64,000 nucleotides of DNA from Shewanella sp. KT0246. GTDB taxonomy: Bacteria > Pseudomonadota > Gammaproteobacteria > Enterobacterales > Shewanellaceae. Numbering within the stretch: position 1 is the first letter of the stretch; every line of letters starts with the position of its first letter. The notes beneath the pieces are model-generated. The model searched no databases. It was not told the DNA's origin and was given only the letters and a program-made list of their open reading frames with translations. Positions 55,222 through 63,986 of the stretch are shown here, piece after piece. The DNA is taken from positions 53,088-117,087 of the forward strand of contig NZ_BPEV01000015.1 of the NCBI RefSeq assembly GCF_019654955.1. The letters are read 5' to 3'. The translations under genes and the position numbers were made by a program.

Positions 55222-56118
55222 TTGAAAAAATTAATACCAATTACAATTATATTTCTTATTTTTTCATTACATTCCCATGCCGAAACCATAGAGAATATTT
55301 ATAAGACACCTATGGAAAAATCTTCTTGGGAATTCTCAGGCAATATCTTTCAGTGTGATATTAGCCATGACGTTGAAGGGTTCGGGAAATTTAAACTCAC
55401 AGCAACTCCAGGTGAAGAGTTAATCATAAGTTTGCAAGCCGATTGGTTAAAACTTCAGAACCAATCCAGTGAGATAGTGATTGAAAGCTCTACTTGGCAA
55501 CAGCAGCGCAATAAGCCTTTCGCAATGTCTGAATTAAACTGGCAAGGTCACTTTGCTCACACGAGTCGCAACAGTGCTGCATTTTTAGAAGCGCTTGAAC
55601 AAGGGCTCACGTGGCAAGTTAATATTGACCCAAACAGCAACGTCAAATATCAGGTGAAATCTACCCCTGTAGCGACCCGTGGGGTCGTGAAACAATTTCG
55701 TTTATGCAAACAAGATTTATTGCCAAAGCCCTTTTCCTATGTACGTCGCGTTGACTTACATTTTCACAGTAACTCTAGTCGTTTAGAAAATCATTTCGAA
55801 CCTGACCTTGTGGCAATTGCGCGCTACATTGAAGCCGATGCCAATATCACAGAAGTGTTGATAGATGGACATGCTGATGCAACTGGCGAACGCTTGGTCA
55901 ATTTACAGCTGAGTAAAGAACGTGCTTTCGAGATCCAATCAAGATTAGTTGAGCTAGGCGTGCCGGCAAACATGATTCAAGTCAGAAACCATGGTTCACG
56001 AAATCCTATTGCCAGTAATAACAACGCTCAAGGTCGTGAATTAAATCGTCGCGTAATGGTGAGATTAGTGAAAGGCAATACGCTCGCTGCAGTTCAGCCA
56101 TATAAGGCAGTTAGATGA
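55222..56118 (+). CDS. motY: Lateral flagellar T-ring protein MotY-like (OmpA domain)
   Basis: 298 residues with a signal peptide (ITIIFLIFSLHSHA, cleavage near 20). The N-terminal domain (about 25-160) resembles MotY's stator-binding domain, and the C-terminal OmpA-like peptidoglycan-binding domain carries LIDGHADATGERLVNLQLSKERAFEIQSRL and NRRVMVRL. In Vibrio parahaemolyticus motY precedes lafK and the lateral fli genes exactly like this. It holds the lateral stator at the motor. The TTG start at 55222 has AGGA at a good distance. Overlaps lafK by four bases. Confidence 0.9.
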   Translation: MKKLIPITIIFLIFSLHSHAETIENIYKTPMEKSSWEFSGNIFQCDISHDVEGFGKFKLTATPGEELIISLQADWLKLQNQSSEIVIESSTWQQQRNKPFAMSELNWQGHFAHTSRNSAAFLEALEQGLTWQVNIDPNSNVKYQVKSTPVATRGVVKQFRLCKQDLLPKPFSYVRRVDLHFHSNSSRLENHFEPDLVAIARYIEADANITEVLIDGHADATGERLVNLQLSKERAFEIQSRLVELGVPANMIQVRNHGSRNPIASNNNAQGRELNRRVMVRLVKGNTLAAVQPYKAVR

Positions 56119-57410
56119 AGCAGCAATATTCAATTCAATTAGTTGATACCCAGATATCTGAAGCCGGTGCCACATTGCTGTTAAAACATGGGTTTCAACT
56201 TTGGAATACACCGCAAACTCAGCCTTGGCTTAATTTGGTTAACTTATCAGATTGTGAGCCTGAACAAGTCGCTCAACGATTAGCCATGTATCCAAGCAAT
56301 AATCAAATTGCCTTGCTAGATCCTGAACAAACTGAACTCGCTGGGATTGCCATGCAGTCAGGTGTGCAAGATTATTTATTATTACCTATTGATAATCTAC
56401 AGCTTATTTCCTTACTGAATCGTCTCAAAACCTTAGATAAAACAGATTCTGAGATTATTGCTTCATCTGCGGTGAGTCGCCAATTATTGATGCTAGCTCA
56501 ACGCGCTGCAGTCACTAATGCCACCGTATTGCTCACTGGCGAGAGTGGTACAGGTAAAGAGCCGCTAGCTCGATATATTCATCGTCACTCGAGCCGCGCT
56601 GATGCACCGTTTATTTCAATCAATTGCGCCGCAATCCCAGAAAGCATTTTAGAGTCGATTTTGTTTGGCCATGTTAAAGGCGCTTTTACTGGTGCAGTCA
56701 ACGATCAACCAGGCAAATTCGAACAAGCTAACGGTGGCACCCTATTACTCGATGAAATAGGCGAAATGCCAATACTACTGCAAGCAAAATTACTACGCGT
56801 ACTACAAGAGAGAGAAGTGGAACGTTTAGGTAGCCATAAATCTATTTCTTTAGATATTCGCGTGATTGCGTCAACCAATAAAGATTTGCGACTGGCGGTA
56901 GATAACGGAGAGTTTAGACAAGATCTATTCTATCGCCTTGATGTGTTGCCATTAAAAATCACCCCATTACGCCAGCGCCGCGAAGATATATTGCCCATTG
57001 CTGAACATTTCTTAGCGATTTACCACAATAACAACACCGAGCAGACCTGTTATTTCAGCGATCAAGCGCGAAACTTACTACTGAGCCATGATTGGAGCGG
57101 TAATGTCAGAGAATTAGAAAACACGATTCAACGTGCTTTAGTCATGCGCCGCGGCCAAGCAATACAAGTTGCCGAGCTTGGTATTGAACAAGCACAATCG
57201 CCCCAATTAGCTACCCAAGAATCGGGACTTAAAGGCTCAAAACGTCAAGCTGAGTTCCAATATATTCTCGATACCTTAAAGCGCTTTAACGGCCAACGAA
57301 ATCTCACCGCAGATTCCTTAGGCATGACGACCCGAGCACTGCGCTACAAGCTGGCTCAAATGCGAGAACAAGGCATTGATATTGAACTTGCTCTTGGAAA
57401 AGTGGCTTAA
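56115..57410 (+). CDS. lafK: Sigma-54-dependent lateral flagellar regulator LafK
   Basis: 431 residues. The N-terminal 105 residues have receiver-like folding but only weak acidic-pocket residues (one Asp near the start and ALLD at about residue 69), so phosphorylation is doubtful. The AAA+ domain (about 115-345) has Walker A GESGTGKE (142-149), the sigma-54-contacting loop GAFTGA (189-194), Walker B LLLDEIGEMP and the R-finger region. A Fis-type HTH ends the protein (TADSLGMTTRALRYKLAQM). In Vibrio LafK activates the lateral flagellar genes with sigma-54. It is followed by fliE. Confidence 0.92.
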   Translation: MKQQYSIQLVDTQISEAGATLLLKHGFQLWNTPQTQPWLNLVNLSDCEPEQVAQRLAMYPSNNQIALLDPEQTELAGIAMQSGVQDYLLLPIDNLQLISLLNRLKTLDKTDSEIIASSAVSRQLLMLAQRAAVTNATVLLTGESGTGKEPLARYIHRHSSRADAPFISINCAAIPESILESILFGHVKGAFTGAVNDQPGKFEQANGGTLLLDEIGEMPILLQAKLLRVLQEREVERLGSHKSISLDIRVIASTNKDLRLAVDNGEFRQDLFYRLDVLPLKITPLRQRREDILPIAEHFLAIYHNNNTEQTCYFSDQARNLLLSHDWSGNVRELENTIQRALVMRRGQAIQVAELGIEQAQSPQLATQESGLKGSKRQAEFQYILDTLKRFNGQRNLTADSLGMTTRALRYKLAQMREQGIDIELALGKVA

Positions 57411-57455
57411 ATAACCCTCTTACTCTTAGTATCTTAGAAATAGATAGGAAAATAG

Positions 57456-57809
57456 ATGTCTAATGCAACTATGGTGAATACACCTATGGTGAACGTTCAA
57501 TCTATGATGGATCAGATGAATGTGCATTCAGAAATGGCCAAGGGGGCTATCAAAGTCGCTGCAAACCCGCGGGACTTTGGCACACAAACACCCTCTTTTA
57601 CAGAATTAATGGAACAAAAAGTCGCAGCCGTAAACACCGACCAAAATACATCCTCCGCATTAATGCGCGCCGTAGATAGTGGCGAAAGTGATGATCTAGT
57701 TGGCGCTATGGTTGCTTCTCAAAAAGCCAGCTTATCTTTTTCAACCATGATCCAAATTCGTAACCGCTTAGTGCAAGCCTTTGATGAAGTAATGAAAATG
57801 CCTATTTAA
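57456..57809 (+). CDS. fliE: Lateral flagellar basal-body protein FliE
   Basis: 117 residues, the small proximal rod/MS-ring junction protein. Markers are SFTELMEQKVAAVNTDQNTSSAL and VGAMVASQKASLSFSTMIQIRNRLVQAFDEVMKMPI, the latter a textbook FliE C-terminus. The ATG at 57456 has AGATAGGAAAATAG upstream. It opens a run of fli genes, 46 bp after lafK. Confidence 0.92.
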   Translation: MSNATMVNTPMVNVQSMMDQMNVHSEMAKGAIKVAANPRDFGTQTPSFTELMEQKVAAVNTDQNTSSALMRAVDSGESDDLVGAMVASQKASLSFSTMIQIRNRLVQAFDEVMKMPI

Positions 57810-57887
57810 ATGTAGAGTCTTAACGAGCTCAAAAACGATAAATCCCTATAGATAAATAAGCATCTCAGCCCAAGGATATTAGAAACA

Positions 57888-59603
57888 ATGCCTACAACTC
57901 TTACTCAACCAAACCAACCCGTTACTGATGTTGGTGAGAAAGCATCGCCATTTAAGACGATAAAAGAGAAATGGACTAGCTTTAACCAAGGTGACAAACA
58001 AGTCGCTGTATTAGCTATTTTTGCCATTGTAGTGGCTTGTGTCATCGTATTAATGCTATGGACAGCCAGTCAAGGTTATCGCCCGCTATATGGCAGCCAA
58101 GAAAAAGTTGAGACGGCGCAAATTATTGAAGTGCTTGAAACTGAAGGAATTAGCTATCGCCTTGATACCAATTCTGGTTTAGTACTCGTACCTGAAGATA
58201 GATTGGGTAAAGCAAGAATGATCTTGGCAGCTCGTGGCGTTAAAGCTCAAATGCCTATGGGTATGGAGTCGCTTGGGGACTCAGGCATAGGCACGAGCCA
58301 ATTTATGGAGCAAGCTAAATATCGCTATAGTTTAGAGGGCGAGTTATCTCGCACTATTATGGCTTTACGCGCAGTGAGAACAGCGCGAGTACATCTTGCT
58401 ATCCCTAAAAAGACCTTATTTATTCGCCAGCAACCTGAGTTGCCGTCAGCTTCAGTCATGCTAGACCTTTATGCGGGCAGCAATATTCAATCTGAACAAG
58501 TGGAATCGATTGTAAATTTAGTGGCAGGCAGCGTCACAGGCATGACAGCTGAGCAAGTGCAAGTCGTTGACCAGCAAGGTAATCATTTAAGTTCAGCATT
58601 AACGCTCAACAATGACATCACCCAAGCCCGTGACCGTCAGCTTAAATATACTCACGAGCTTGAACAAAACTTAATCAACCGCGCATCTAGCATGTTAATG
58701 CCTATTTTGGGTCAAGAAAATTTCCAAGTACAAGTTGCAGCCCAAGTTAACTTTAACCAAGTTGAAGAAACAAACGAGTCTTTAGATCCACAATCTGTGA
58801 TGCGTACTGAGCAGCAAAGCTCTAATGAAGTTAACGGTGATATGGCCATGGGTATTCCTGGTGCGTTAGCTAACCAGCCGCCAGCCCCTGCTGTTGAAGG
58901 TGAAGACAATAACCAACGTCGTAATTTAACCCAGCAAACCAATCGTAATTTCGACGTTGGTCGCACCGTCACCCATACTCGTTTCCAGCAAATGCAGTTA
59001 GAGAATATTTCGGTTTCTGTACTGCTTAACAACCAAGCTGCTGGCGAAAATGGCTGGACTCAAGCACAACTAGACTCGATGAGTTCTATGGTGCAAGACG
59101 CTATTGGCTTTGCGGCAGTTCGTGGCGATCAATTCAGTATCAATAGCTTTGACTTTGCTCCAGTAAGAATCGCTGAATTCCAGCCAATGCCTTGGTGGCA
59201 AACTGAAGGGTATGAATCTTATCTTCGCTACTTTATCGGACTATTGCTCGGTATCGGATTAATCTTCTTTGTCTTGCGTCCGCTAGTACGTCACTTAACC
59301 AAGACCGTTGATTTAAGTGCGCTTAAAGACGTGGAAGAAGAAAAAGAAAATTACCAATATCAAGAAACCAGTAACGCGAAATTGGCCAGCAGCAGTGATG
59401 ATGCTCAATCCCTTGCAGATGAACTAATGGGTCTAGGTCAACCGCAAGCAGATGATGACTTAATGAGTATTGGGTTACCTGAAACCAGCTCTCCACTGAA
59501 AGTGAAAATGGAACACCTTAGCGTGCTAGCAGAAAAAGAACCGGCACGCGTTGCTGAAGTCATCGCTCACTGGATCAGCGATAAAGACGCTAAACAACAG
59601 TAA
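57888..59603 (+). CDS. fliF: Lateral flagellar MS-ring protein FliF
   Basis: 571 residues. There is a first membrane helix near residue 35-60 (VLAIFAIVVACVIVLMLWTA), the ring-building domains with YRPLYGSQEKVETAQIIEVLETEGISYRLD and SVMLDLYAGSNIQSEQVESIVNLVAGSV, a second helix near 450 (YFIGLLLGIGLIFFVLRPLV), and a C-terminal FliG-binding tail (VAEVIAHWIS). The protein forms the MS ring on which the export gate sits. Confidence 0.95.
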   Translation: MPTTLTQPNQPVTDVGEKASPFKTIKEKWTSFNQGDKQVAVLAIFAIVVACVIVLMLWTASQGYRPLYGSQEKVETAQIIEVLETEGISYRLDTNSGLVLVPEDRLGKARMILAARGVKAQMPMGMESLGDSGIGTSQFMEQAKYRYSLEGELSRTIMALRAVRTARVHLAIPKKTLFIRQQPELPSASVMLDLYAGSNIQSEQVESIVNLVAGSVTGMTAEQVQVVDQQGNHLSSALTLNNDITQARDRQLKYTHELEQNLINRASSMLMPILGQENFQVQVAAQVNFNQVEETNESLDPQSVMRTEQQSSNEVNGDMAMGIPGALANQPPAPAVEGEDNNQRRNLTQQTNRNFDVGRTVTHTRFQQMQLENISVSVLLNNQAAGENGWTQAQLDSMSSMVQDAIGFAAVRGDQFSINSFDFAPVRIAEFQPMPWWQTEGYESYLRYFIGLLLGIGLIFFVLRPLVRHLTKTVDLSALKDVEEEKENYQYQETSNAKLASSSDDAQSLADELMGLGQPQADDDLMSIGLPETSSPLKVKMEHLSVLAEKEPARVAEVIAHWISDKDAKQQ

Positions 59604-59625
59604 TTGCTGAACAGGAATAAATACA

Positions 59626-60636
59626 ATGATGAATGAACTTGATATCAACTTAGATAACCTAGATCAAGCTGCCATGATCCTGCTCAGTATGGGTGAAAAA
59701 GGCGCTGCACAGGTGATGGCACATTTAGACCGCAATGATGTGCAGCATCTCAGTCATAAGATGGCAAGGCTATCGAGCATTACCCAAAACGAAGCTGACT
59801 TTGTTATTGGACGCTTTTTTAAACGCTACCAAGAGCAATCAGGTATCGCCAGAGCTTCGCGTTCATACTTACAAAAAACGTTAGATTTAGCCTTAGGCGA
59901 TCGCGTGGCTAAAAGTTTAATCGACAATATTTATGGCGATGAAATTAAAACACTAGTCAAACGCTTAGAATGGGTAGATCCAAAACTACTAGCGCGAGAA
60001 ATCACTAATGAGCACAGCCAGTTACAAGCTGTTTTATTAGGTTTACTGCCACCAGAAAGTGCCGCACAGGTATTATCTGGATTACCAGAGGCAGGCCAAG
60101 ATGAATTATTGGTACGTATTGCGCAACTGGGCGAATTAGAACGTGGCGTGGTTGAAGAATTACGTCATTTAGTTGAACGCTGCATGCTGATTGCAATGGA
60201 AAAAAGCCATACCCAAGTGTCGGGAGTTCGCCAAGTGGCAGATATCTTAAATCGCTTCGAAGGTAACCGTGAGCAGTTAATGGAAATGATTAAACTCCAT
60301 GATAAAAAGCTCGCAGGCGAAGTCGCTGACAACATGTTCGACTTTATTATTTTGGGTCGCCAAAAAGCTGAAACCTTACAAGAAATCATGGCACTCGTTC
60401 CGGCTGATACCTTAGCGTTAGCGCTAAAAGGCATTGAGCCAGAGCTGAAAAAGACCTTACTGCGTGCACTGCCAAAACGTATGTCTTCCGCCATTGAAAC
60501 CCAAATTGAAGCCATCGGCACAGTACCATTAAGCCAAGCAACAGCAGCCCGTAAAGACATTATGGAGCTCGCTAAGCAAATGATGGATGAAGGTCAAATT
60601 GAACTGCAATTGTTCGAAGAACAGGTTGTTGAATAA
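59626..60636 (+). CDS. fliG: Lateral flagellar motor switch protein FliG
   Basis: 336 residues. The N-terminal part binds FliF (LDQAAMILLSMGEKGAAQVMAHLDRNDVQHLSHKMA), the middle has EHSQLQAVLLGLLPPESAAQVLSGLPEAGQDELLVRIAQL (EHPQ-like EHSQ) and the C-terminal torque helix region has LALALKGIEPELKKTLLRALPKRM. It carries the charges that interact with the stator. The stop overlaps fliH by one base. Confidence 0.95.
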   Translation: MMNELDINLDNLDQAAMILLSMGEKGAAQVMAHLDRNDVQHLSHKMARLSSITQNEADFVIGRFFKRYQEQSGIARASRSYLQKTLDLALGDRVAKSLIDNIYGDEIKTLVKRLEWVDPKLLAREITNEHSQLQAVLLGLLPPESAAQVLSGLPEAGQDELLVRIAQLGELERGVVEELRHLVERCMLIAMEKSHTQVSGVRQVADILNRFEGNREQLMEMIKLHDKKLAGEVADNMFDFIILGRQKAETLQEIMALVPADTLALALKGIEPELKKTLLRALPKRMSSAIETQIEAIGTVPLSQATAARKDIMELAKQMMDEGQIELQLFEEQVVE

Positions 60637-61460
60637 TGAGCCAATTTTTGAGCGACCAACAGAGTGCCCTTATGAACAAGACTCGCAGCTCCGATATTCG
60701 ATTTCGCCTCAATGGAGAGCGTATTCGCCGTCACCAATTTAGTCCACTACACGCCAATGAAGCAGATCCAGCACAAGGTGAACCTTCGTGGCAAGATTAT
60801 CAACAAGCCTTCGATAAAGGCTACGATGAAGGTGTTGTAAAAGGTCATGAAGCAGGCTTAGTGTCTGGCCATGAAGAAGGTCAACAATCTGGTTACGCAG
60901 CAGGGTTTAACCAAGGCCGAATTGAAGGCCAACAAAAAGGCAAAGATGCCATTGATGAGCAGCTAAATCAGCTTATCGCACCACTGTCTGCAGTCAAATC
61001 CTTGCTGGAAGAAGGTCACAGCCATCAAATCATGCAACAACAAGAGCTGATTGTAGATTTAGTCCGCCGCGTATCAATTCAAGTGATTCGCTGCGAACTC
61101 ACCCTACAACCACAGCAAATTCTTGCACTAGTAGAAGAGACATTAGCCGCTATTCCTGACGATCCAACCGAAGTAAAAATTCACTTAGAGCCAACGGCTG
61201 TGAATAAACTCAAAGAACTGGCAGCAGATAAAATTCAGCACTGGACATTAGTGCCTGATAGCAGCATCAGCGCTGGCGGTTGCCGTATTGTGAGTGAAAA
61301 ATCAGATGCTGATGCCTCAATGGAAACCCGTTTAAATGCCTGTTTAGACCAAGTCGAAAACCATTTAAAGCGCGCAGATATCGAACAAAAACTAGCACAA
61401 AACGCTGAAGTTAACATTGACGAAAATGACGTGCTGGCGAATGAGACAGCCCATGGCTGA
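60636..61460 (+). CDS. fliH: Lateral flagellar export regulator FliH
   Basis: 274 residues. The central part (about 50-100) contains the GxxxG-type repeats typical of FliH (KGYDEGVVKGHEAG, GHEEGQQSGYAAG, QGRIEGQQKG). The C-terminal half resembles the V/F-type ATPase peripheral stalk subunits and binds the FliI ATPase. Its stop overlaps fliI by eight bases (ATGGCTGA). Confidence 0.9.
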   Translation: MSQFLSDQQSALMNKTRSSDIRFRLNGERIRRHQFSPLHANEADPAQGEPSWQDYQQAFDKGYDEGVVKGHEAGLVSGHEEGQQSGYAAGFNQGRIEGQQKGKDAIDEQLNQLIAPLSAVKSLLEEGHSHQIMQQQELIVDLVRRVSIQVIRCELTLQPQQILALVEETLAAIPDDPTEVKIHLEPTAVNKLKELAADKIQHWTLVPDSSISAGGCRIVSEKSDADASMETRLNACLDQVENHLKRADIEQKLAQNAEVNIDENDVLANETAHG

Positions 61461-62823
61461 TGCTGGATTAATAGCTAATACGTCACCGGCTAGCGCCCAA
61501 ATTATTGACTGGCCAACAGTGCCTGTGGCGCAGGTTTACGGCAAGCTAACTCGGGTTAACGGTCTATTACTTGAAGCTGTTGGTTGTCAGTTAGGTACAG
61601 GCGATCGCTGTCATATTGAGTGCCGCGATGGTCGCCTCGTTGAAGCTGAAGTTGTTGGCTTTTACAAAGATACCGTGTGCTTAATGCCTATTGAGCAAAC
61701 CTCAGGTTTAATGCCTGGGGCACGCGTCATGCCCATCGCTGATCGCTGCCAAATTCCAGTTGGCAACGGATTATTGGGTCGAGTATTAAACGGCTTAGGC
61801 CAGCCATTAGATGACTTAGGCCCACTGACTCAAGTTCAACAAATTCCTATGGTGCCAATGAGCACTAACCCACTCAAGCGCAAGCCGATTAGTGAACCAC
61901 TGGATGTGGGGATCAGAGCCATCAACGCCCTGCTGCCAGTCGGACGCGGCCAACGCTTGGGCTTATTCGCAGGCTCAGGTGTAGGTAAAAGTGTTTTGCT
62001 AGGCATGATGACCCGCTTTACTGAAGCCGACATTGTCATCGTTGGCTTAATCGGTGAGCGTGGCCGTGAAGTACGCGAATTTATCGAACAATCTTTAGGT
62101 GAAGAAGGTCGGCAGCGTTCAGTGGTGATTGCCGCCCCCGCCGACACCACACCATTAATGCGCATGCGCGCAATGCGCTTATGTCATCACATTGCTTGCG
62201 CCTACCGCGACCAAGGTAAACGCGTACTGTTACTGGTTGACTCGCTCACTCGTTACGCCCAAGCGCAACGTGAAATCGCCCTGAGTTTAGGTGAACCACC
62301 CGCTACTAAAGGTTATCCGCCTTCAGCATTTGCTCAGCTGCCAAGTTTGGTTGAAATGGCAGGTAACGGCCAACACCCTATAGGCACATTAACCGCATTT
62401 TATACGGTATTAACCGAAGGCGATGATCAACAAGATCCCATTGCTGACGCCGCGAGAGCAATCCTTGATGGCCACATAGTATTAGACAGAAAATTGGCTG
62501 AACAAGGCCACTATCCTGCCATTGATATCGGCGCATCAGTGAGCCGACTCGCCGCGCAAGTGGCAAGCCCTGACAGCTTATCCCACGGGCAAGTGTTCAG
62601 GCATTTAAACAGCAAATATCAGCAGGTCAAAGAGCTACTGCCATTAGGTGGTTACCAACCAGGCCAAGACAAAGAGTTAGATATTGCCGTACAAGCGTAC
62701 CCACAAATGGCCGCTTTTTTACAGCAAGCGACCCATAGTCAGGCAGACCATCAACATAGCATCAGCCAATTACAACAATTGATCGAAGGCTTAGGTTATC
62801 AAGCGCCAATAAGCTCAAACTAG
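61453..62823 (+). CDS. fliI: Lateral flagellar export ATPase FliI
   Basis: 456 residues of the F1-beta-like export ATPase family. Walker A is GLFAGSGVGKSVLLGMM; other motifs are LIGERGREVREFIEQSLG, LLVDSLTRYAQAQREIALSLGEPPATKGYPPS and the C-terminal helical part. The ATG at 61453 is chosen because it gives the eight-base overlap with fliH; an upstream start at 61417 would add 12 residues. It powers delivery of export substrates. Confidence 0.96.
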   Translation: MADAGLIANTSPASAQIIDWPTVPVAQVYGKLTRVNGLLLEAVGCQLGTGDRCHIECRDGRLVEAEVVGFYKDTVCLMPIEQTSGLMPGARVMPIADRCQIPVGNGLLGRVLNGLGQPLDDLGPLTQVQQIPMVPMSTNPLKRKPISEPLDVGIRAINALLPVGRGQRLGLFAGSGVGKSVLLGMMTRFTEADIVIVGLIGERGREVREFIEQSLGEEGRQRSVVIAAPADTTPLMRMRAMRLCHHIACAYRDQGKRVLLLVDSLTRYAQAQREIALSLGEPPATKGYPPSAFAQLPSLVEMAGNGQHPIGTLTAFYTVLTEGDDQQDPIADAARAILDGHIVLDRKLAEQGHYPAIDIGASVSRLAAQVASPDSLSHGQVFRHLNSKYQQVKELLPLGGYQPGQDKELDIAVQAYPQMAAFLQQATHSQADHQHSISQLQQLIEGLGYQAPISSN

Positions 62824-62889
62824 AGCTAGAACTAAGGCTAGAGCTAAGCCTTAGCTAATGATTAACTGACTATCGTTTAGAGAATTAAC

Positions 62890-63303
62890 ATGAAACAGCT
62901 TTTACAGTTATGCCAGCAAGAAGAAAAAAAACTGCATAAGCTGAGTCAGCAAAAAAATGCCAGCCAACAGCGCCTGCTTGAGATAGGTCACCAGCAACAA
63001 CAACTTTCCAGTATGGTGAGTCAGTATCATGCTTATCCACAGCAATGTGCGAATCCATTGTTAATGCAAAATAGTGTGCAGATGATTAATGCGATTAAGC
63101 CACTGCAAAAGAAGCTCACACGGCAAAAGATTTTATTGGAACAAGAACACCAAAGAGTGGATAAAATTTGGCGTAGCCAGTTAGGACGCCAACAAGGGAT
63201 TAATTGGTTCTATCAAGATCGCCTGAAACAACGACAAGCCCATATGGATAAGCAAGAGCAAAAGCAATTGGATGATTTGGCCTGTCGGTATCAGCTTAAG
63301 TAA
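62890..63303 (+). CDS. fliJ: Lateral flagellar FliJ
   Basis: 137 residues, almost wholly coiled coil with many Gln and Lys (LLQLCQQEEKKLHKLSQQKN, IKPLQKKLTRQKILLEQEHQRVDKI). FliJ sits in the centre of the FliI ring and connects it to FlhA. It follows fliI by 66 bp. The sequence is poorly conserved, as usual for FliJ, so the call rests on position, length and coiled-coil content. A non-coding structured region follows. Confidence 0.82.
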   Translation: MKQLLQLCQQEEKKLHKLSQQKNASQQRLLEIGHQQQQLSSMVSQYHAYPQQCANPLLMQNSVQMINAIKPLQKKLTRQKILLEQEHQRVDKIWRSQLGRQQGINWFYQDRLKQRQAHMDKQEQKQLDDLACRYQLK

Positions 63304-63329
63304 ACATACTTAAATGATGTTTTTTATTG

Positions 63330-63368
63330 CCAAACTTCGTTTGGATTAGATCAAAGTCGTGGCGCTTC
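63330..63368 (+). repeat. Repeat unit, copy 1
   Basis: Starts CCAAACTTCGTTTGG (a 6-bp stem, 3-base loop), continues with GTCGTGGCGCTTC and ends there. It is repeated at 63405. Confidence 0.8.
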
Positions 63369-63404
63369 ATCCAATTTTAGTATTCGTGATTTCTTCCCGT
63401 ATTT

Positions 63405-63485
63405 CCAAACTCCGTTTGGATTAAGGTCAACGTCGTGGCGCTTCGCCCACACCAGACGAAAGGGAAACAACAGCATTTCCCTTTT
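63405..63485 (+). repeat. Repeat unit, copy 2, with extra hairpin
   Basis: CCAAACTCCGTTTGG (same stem as copy 1 with a changed loop), then GTCGTGGCGCTTCGCCCACACC and a hairpin AAGGGAAA...TTTCCCTTT. Its second half is found inverted at 63929-63986. Confidence 0.8.
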
Positions 63486-63546
63486 CGATATCCCTTGCCG
63501 CCCCTACGAAATTGCTCTGAAAAGCGAGCAAGCCTCATGCTTATTC

Positions 63547-63626
63547 GAAAATAGCTAACGCTTTAGAAAGGCCATCCATGGCCAACTAAAGCTAGCCTGA
63601 CGTCCTGTCAGGCTTACGCTATTTTC
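63547..63626 (+). repeat. Two-hairpin module A
   Basis: Closed by GAAAATAGC (63547-63555) and GCTATTTTC (63618-63626). Inside are GGCCAT-CC-ATGGCC (63570-63583) and CCTGAC-GTCCT-GTCAGG (63596-63612), a possible three-way junction. Confidence 0.75.
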
Positions 63627-63746
63627 TTCAACACATTTCAGCAATTTCTATGGGGATCTGTTGCACAGGCAGGTTCATTTATTTTAGTTAAAACCAGCAT
63701 AGAGTTTTTTAGGTTATGAATGTTCGATTTGAATTGAGGCAAGCAA

Positions 63747-63828
63747 GAAAATTGCGTGAGTCTAGCCATGGATGGCTAGCTAGCTTTCGAGGGGAAGGGA
63801 CGCCCCATCGTAAGCGTTAGTGATTTTC
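63747..63828 (-). repeat. Two-hairpin module A, inverted relative
   Basis: Closed by GAAAAT (63747-63752) and ATTTTC (63823-63828). Inside are AGCCAT-GG-ATGGCT (63764-63777) and a GGGG...CCCC hairpin. Read on the minus strand it starts GAAAATCACTAACGCTT, close to GAAAATAGCTAACGCTT of module A. Confidence 0.7.
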
Positions 63829-63928
63829 GTAGCTTGCCGAAGCAGTCTACAAGCAAAGTTAAACGCTATGAATAACTCCATTGGAAGTTTCGCTTTTTAA
63901 ACTTCGTTGGAGCGGGAGGGTGTTCCAA

Positions 63929-63986
63929 GAGGGAGTTGCCGTTCACTCCCTTTTGGTCGGGTGTGGGCGAAGCGCCACGACTTTGA
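63929..63986 (-). repeat. Inverted copy of the repeat-unit end
   Basis: On the minus strand: GTCGTGGCGCTTCGCCCACACC, then a hairpin AGGGAGT...ACTCCCT. This is the same layout as copy 2 at 63433-63485, with different hairpin bases that remain paired. Confidence 0.78.
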
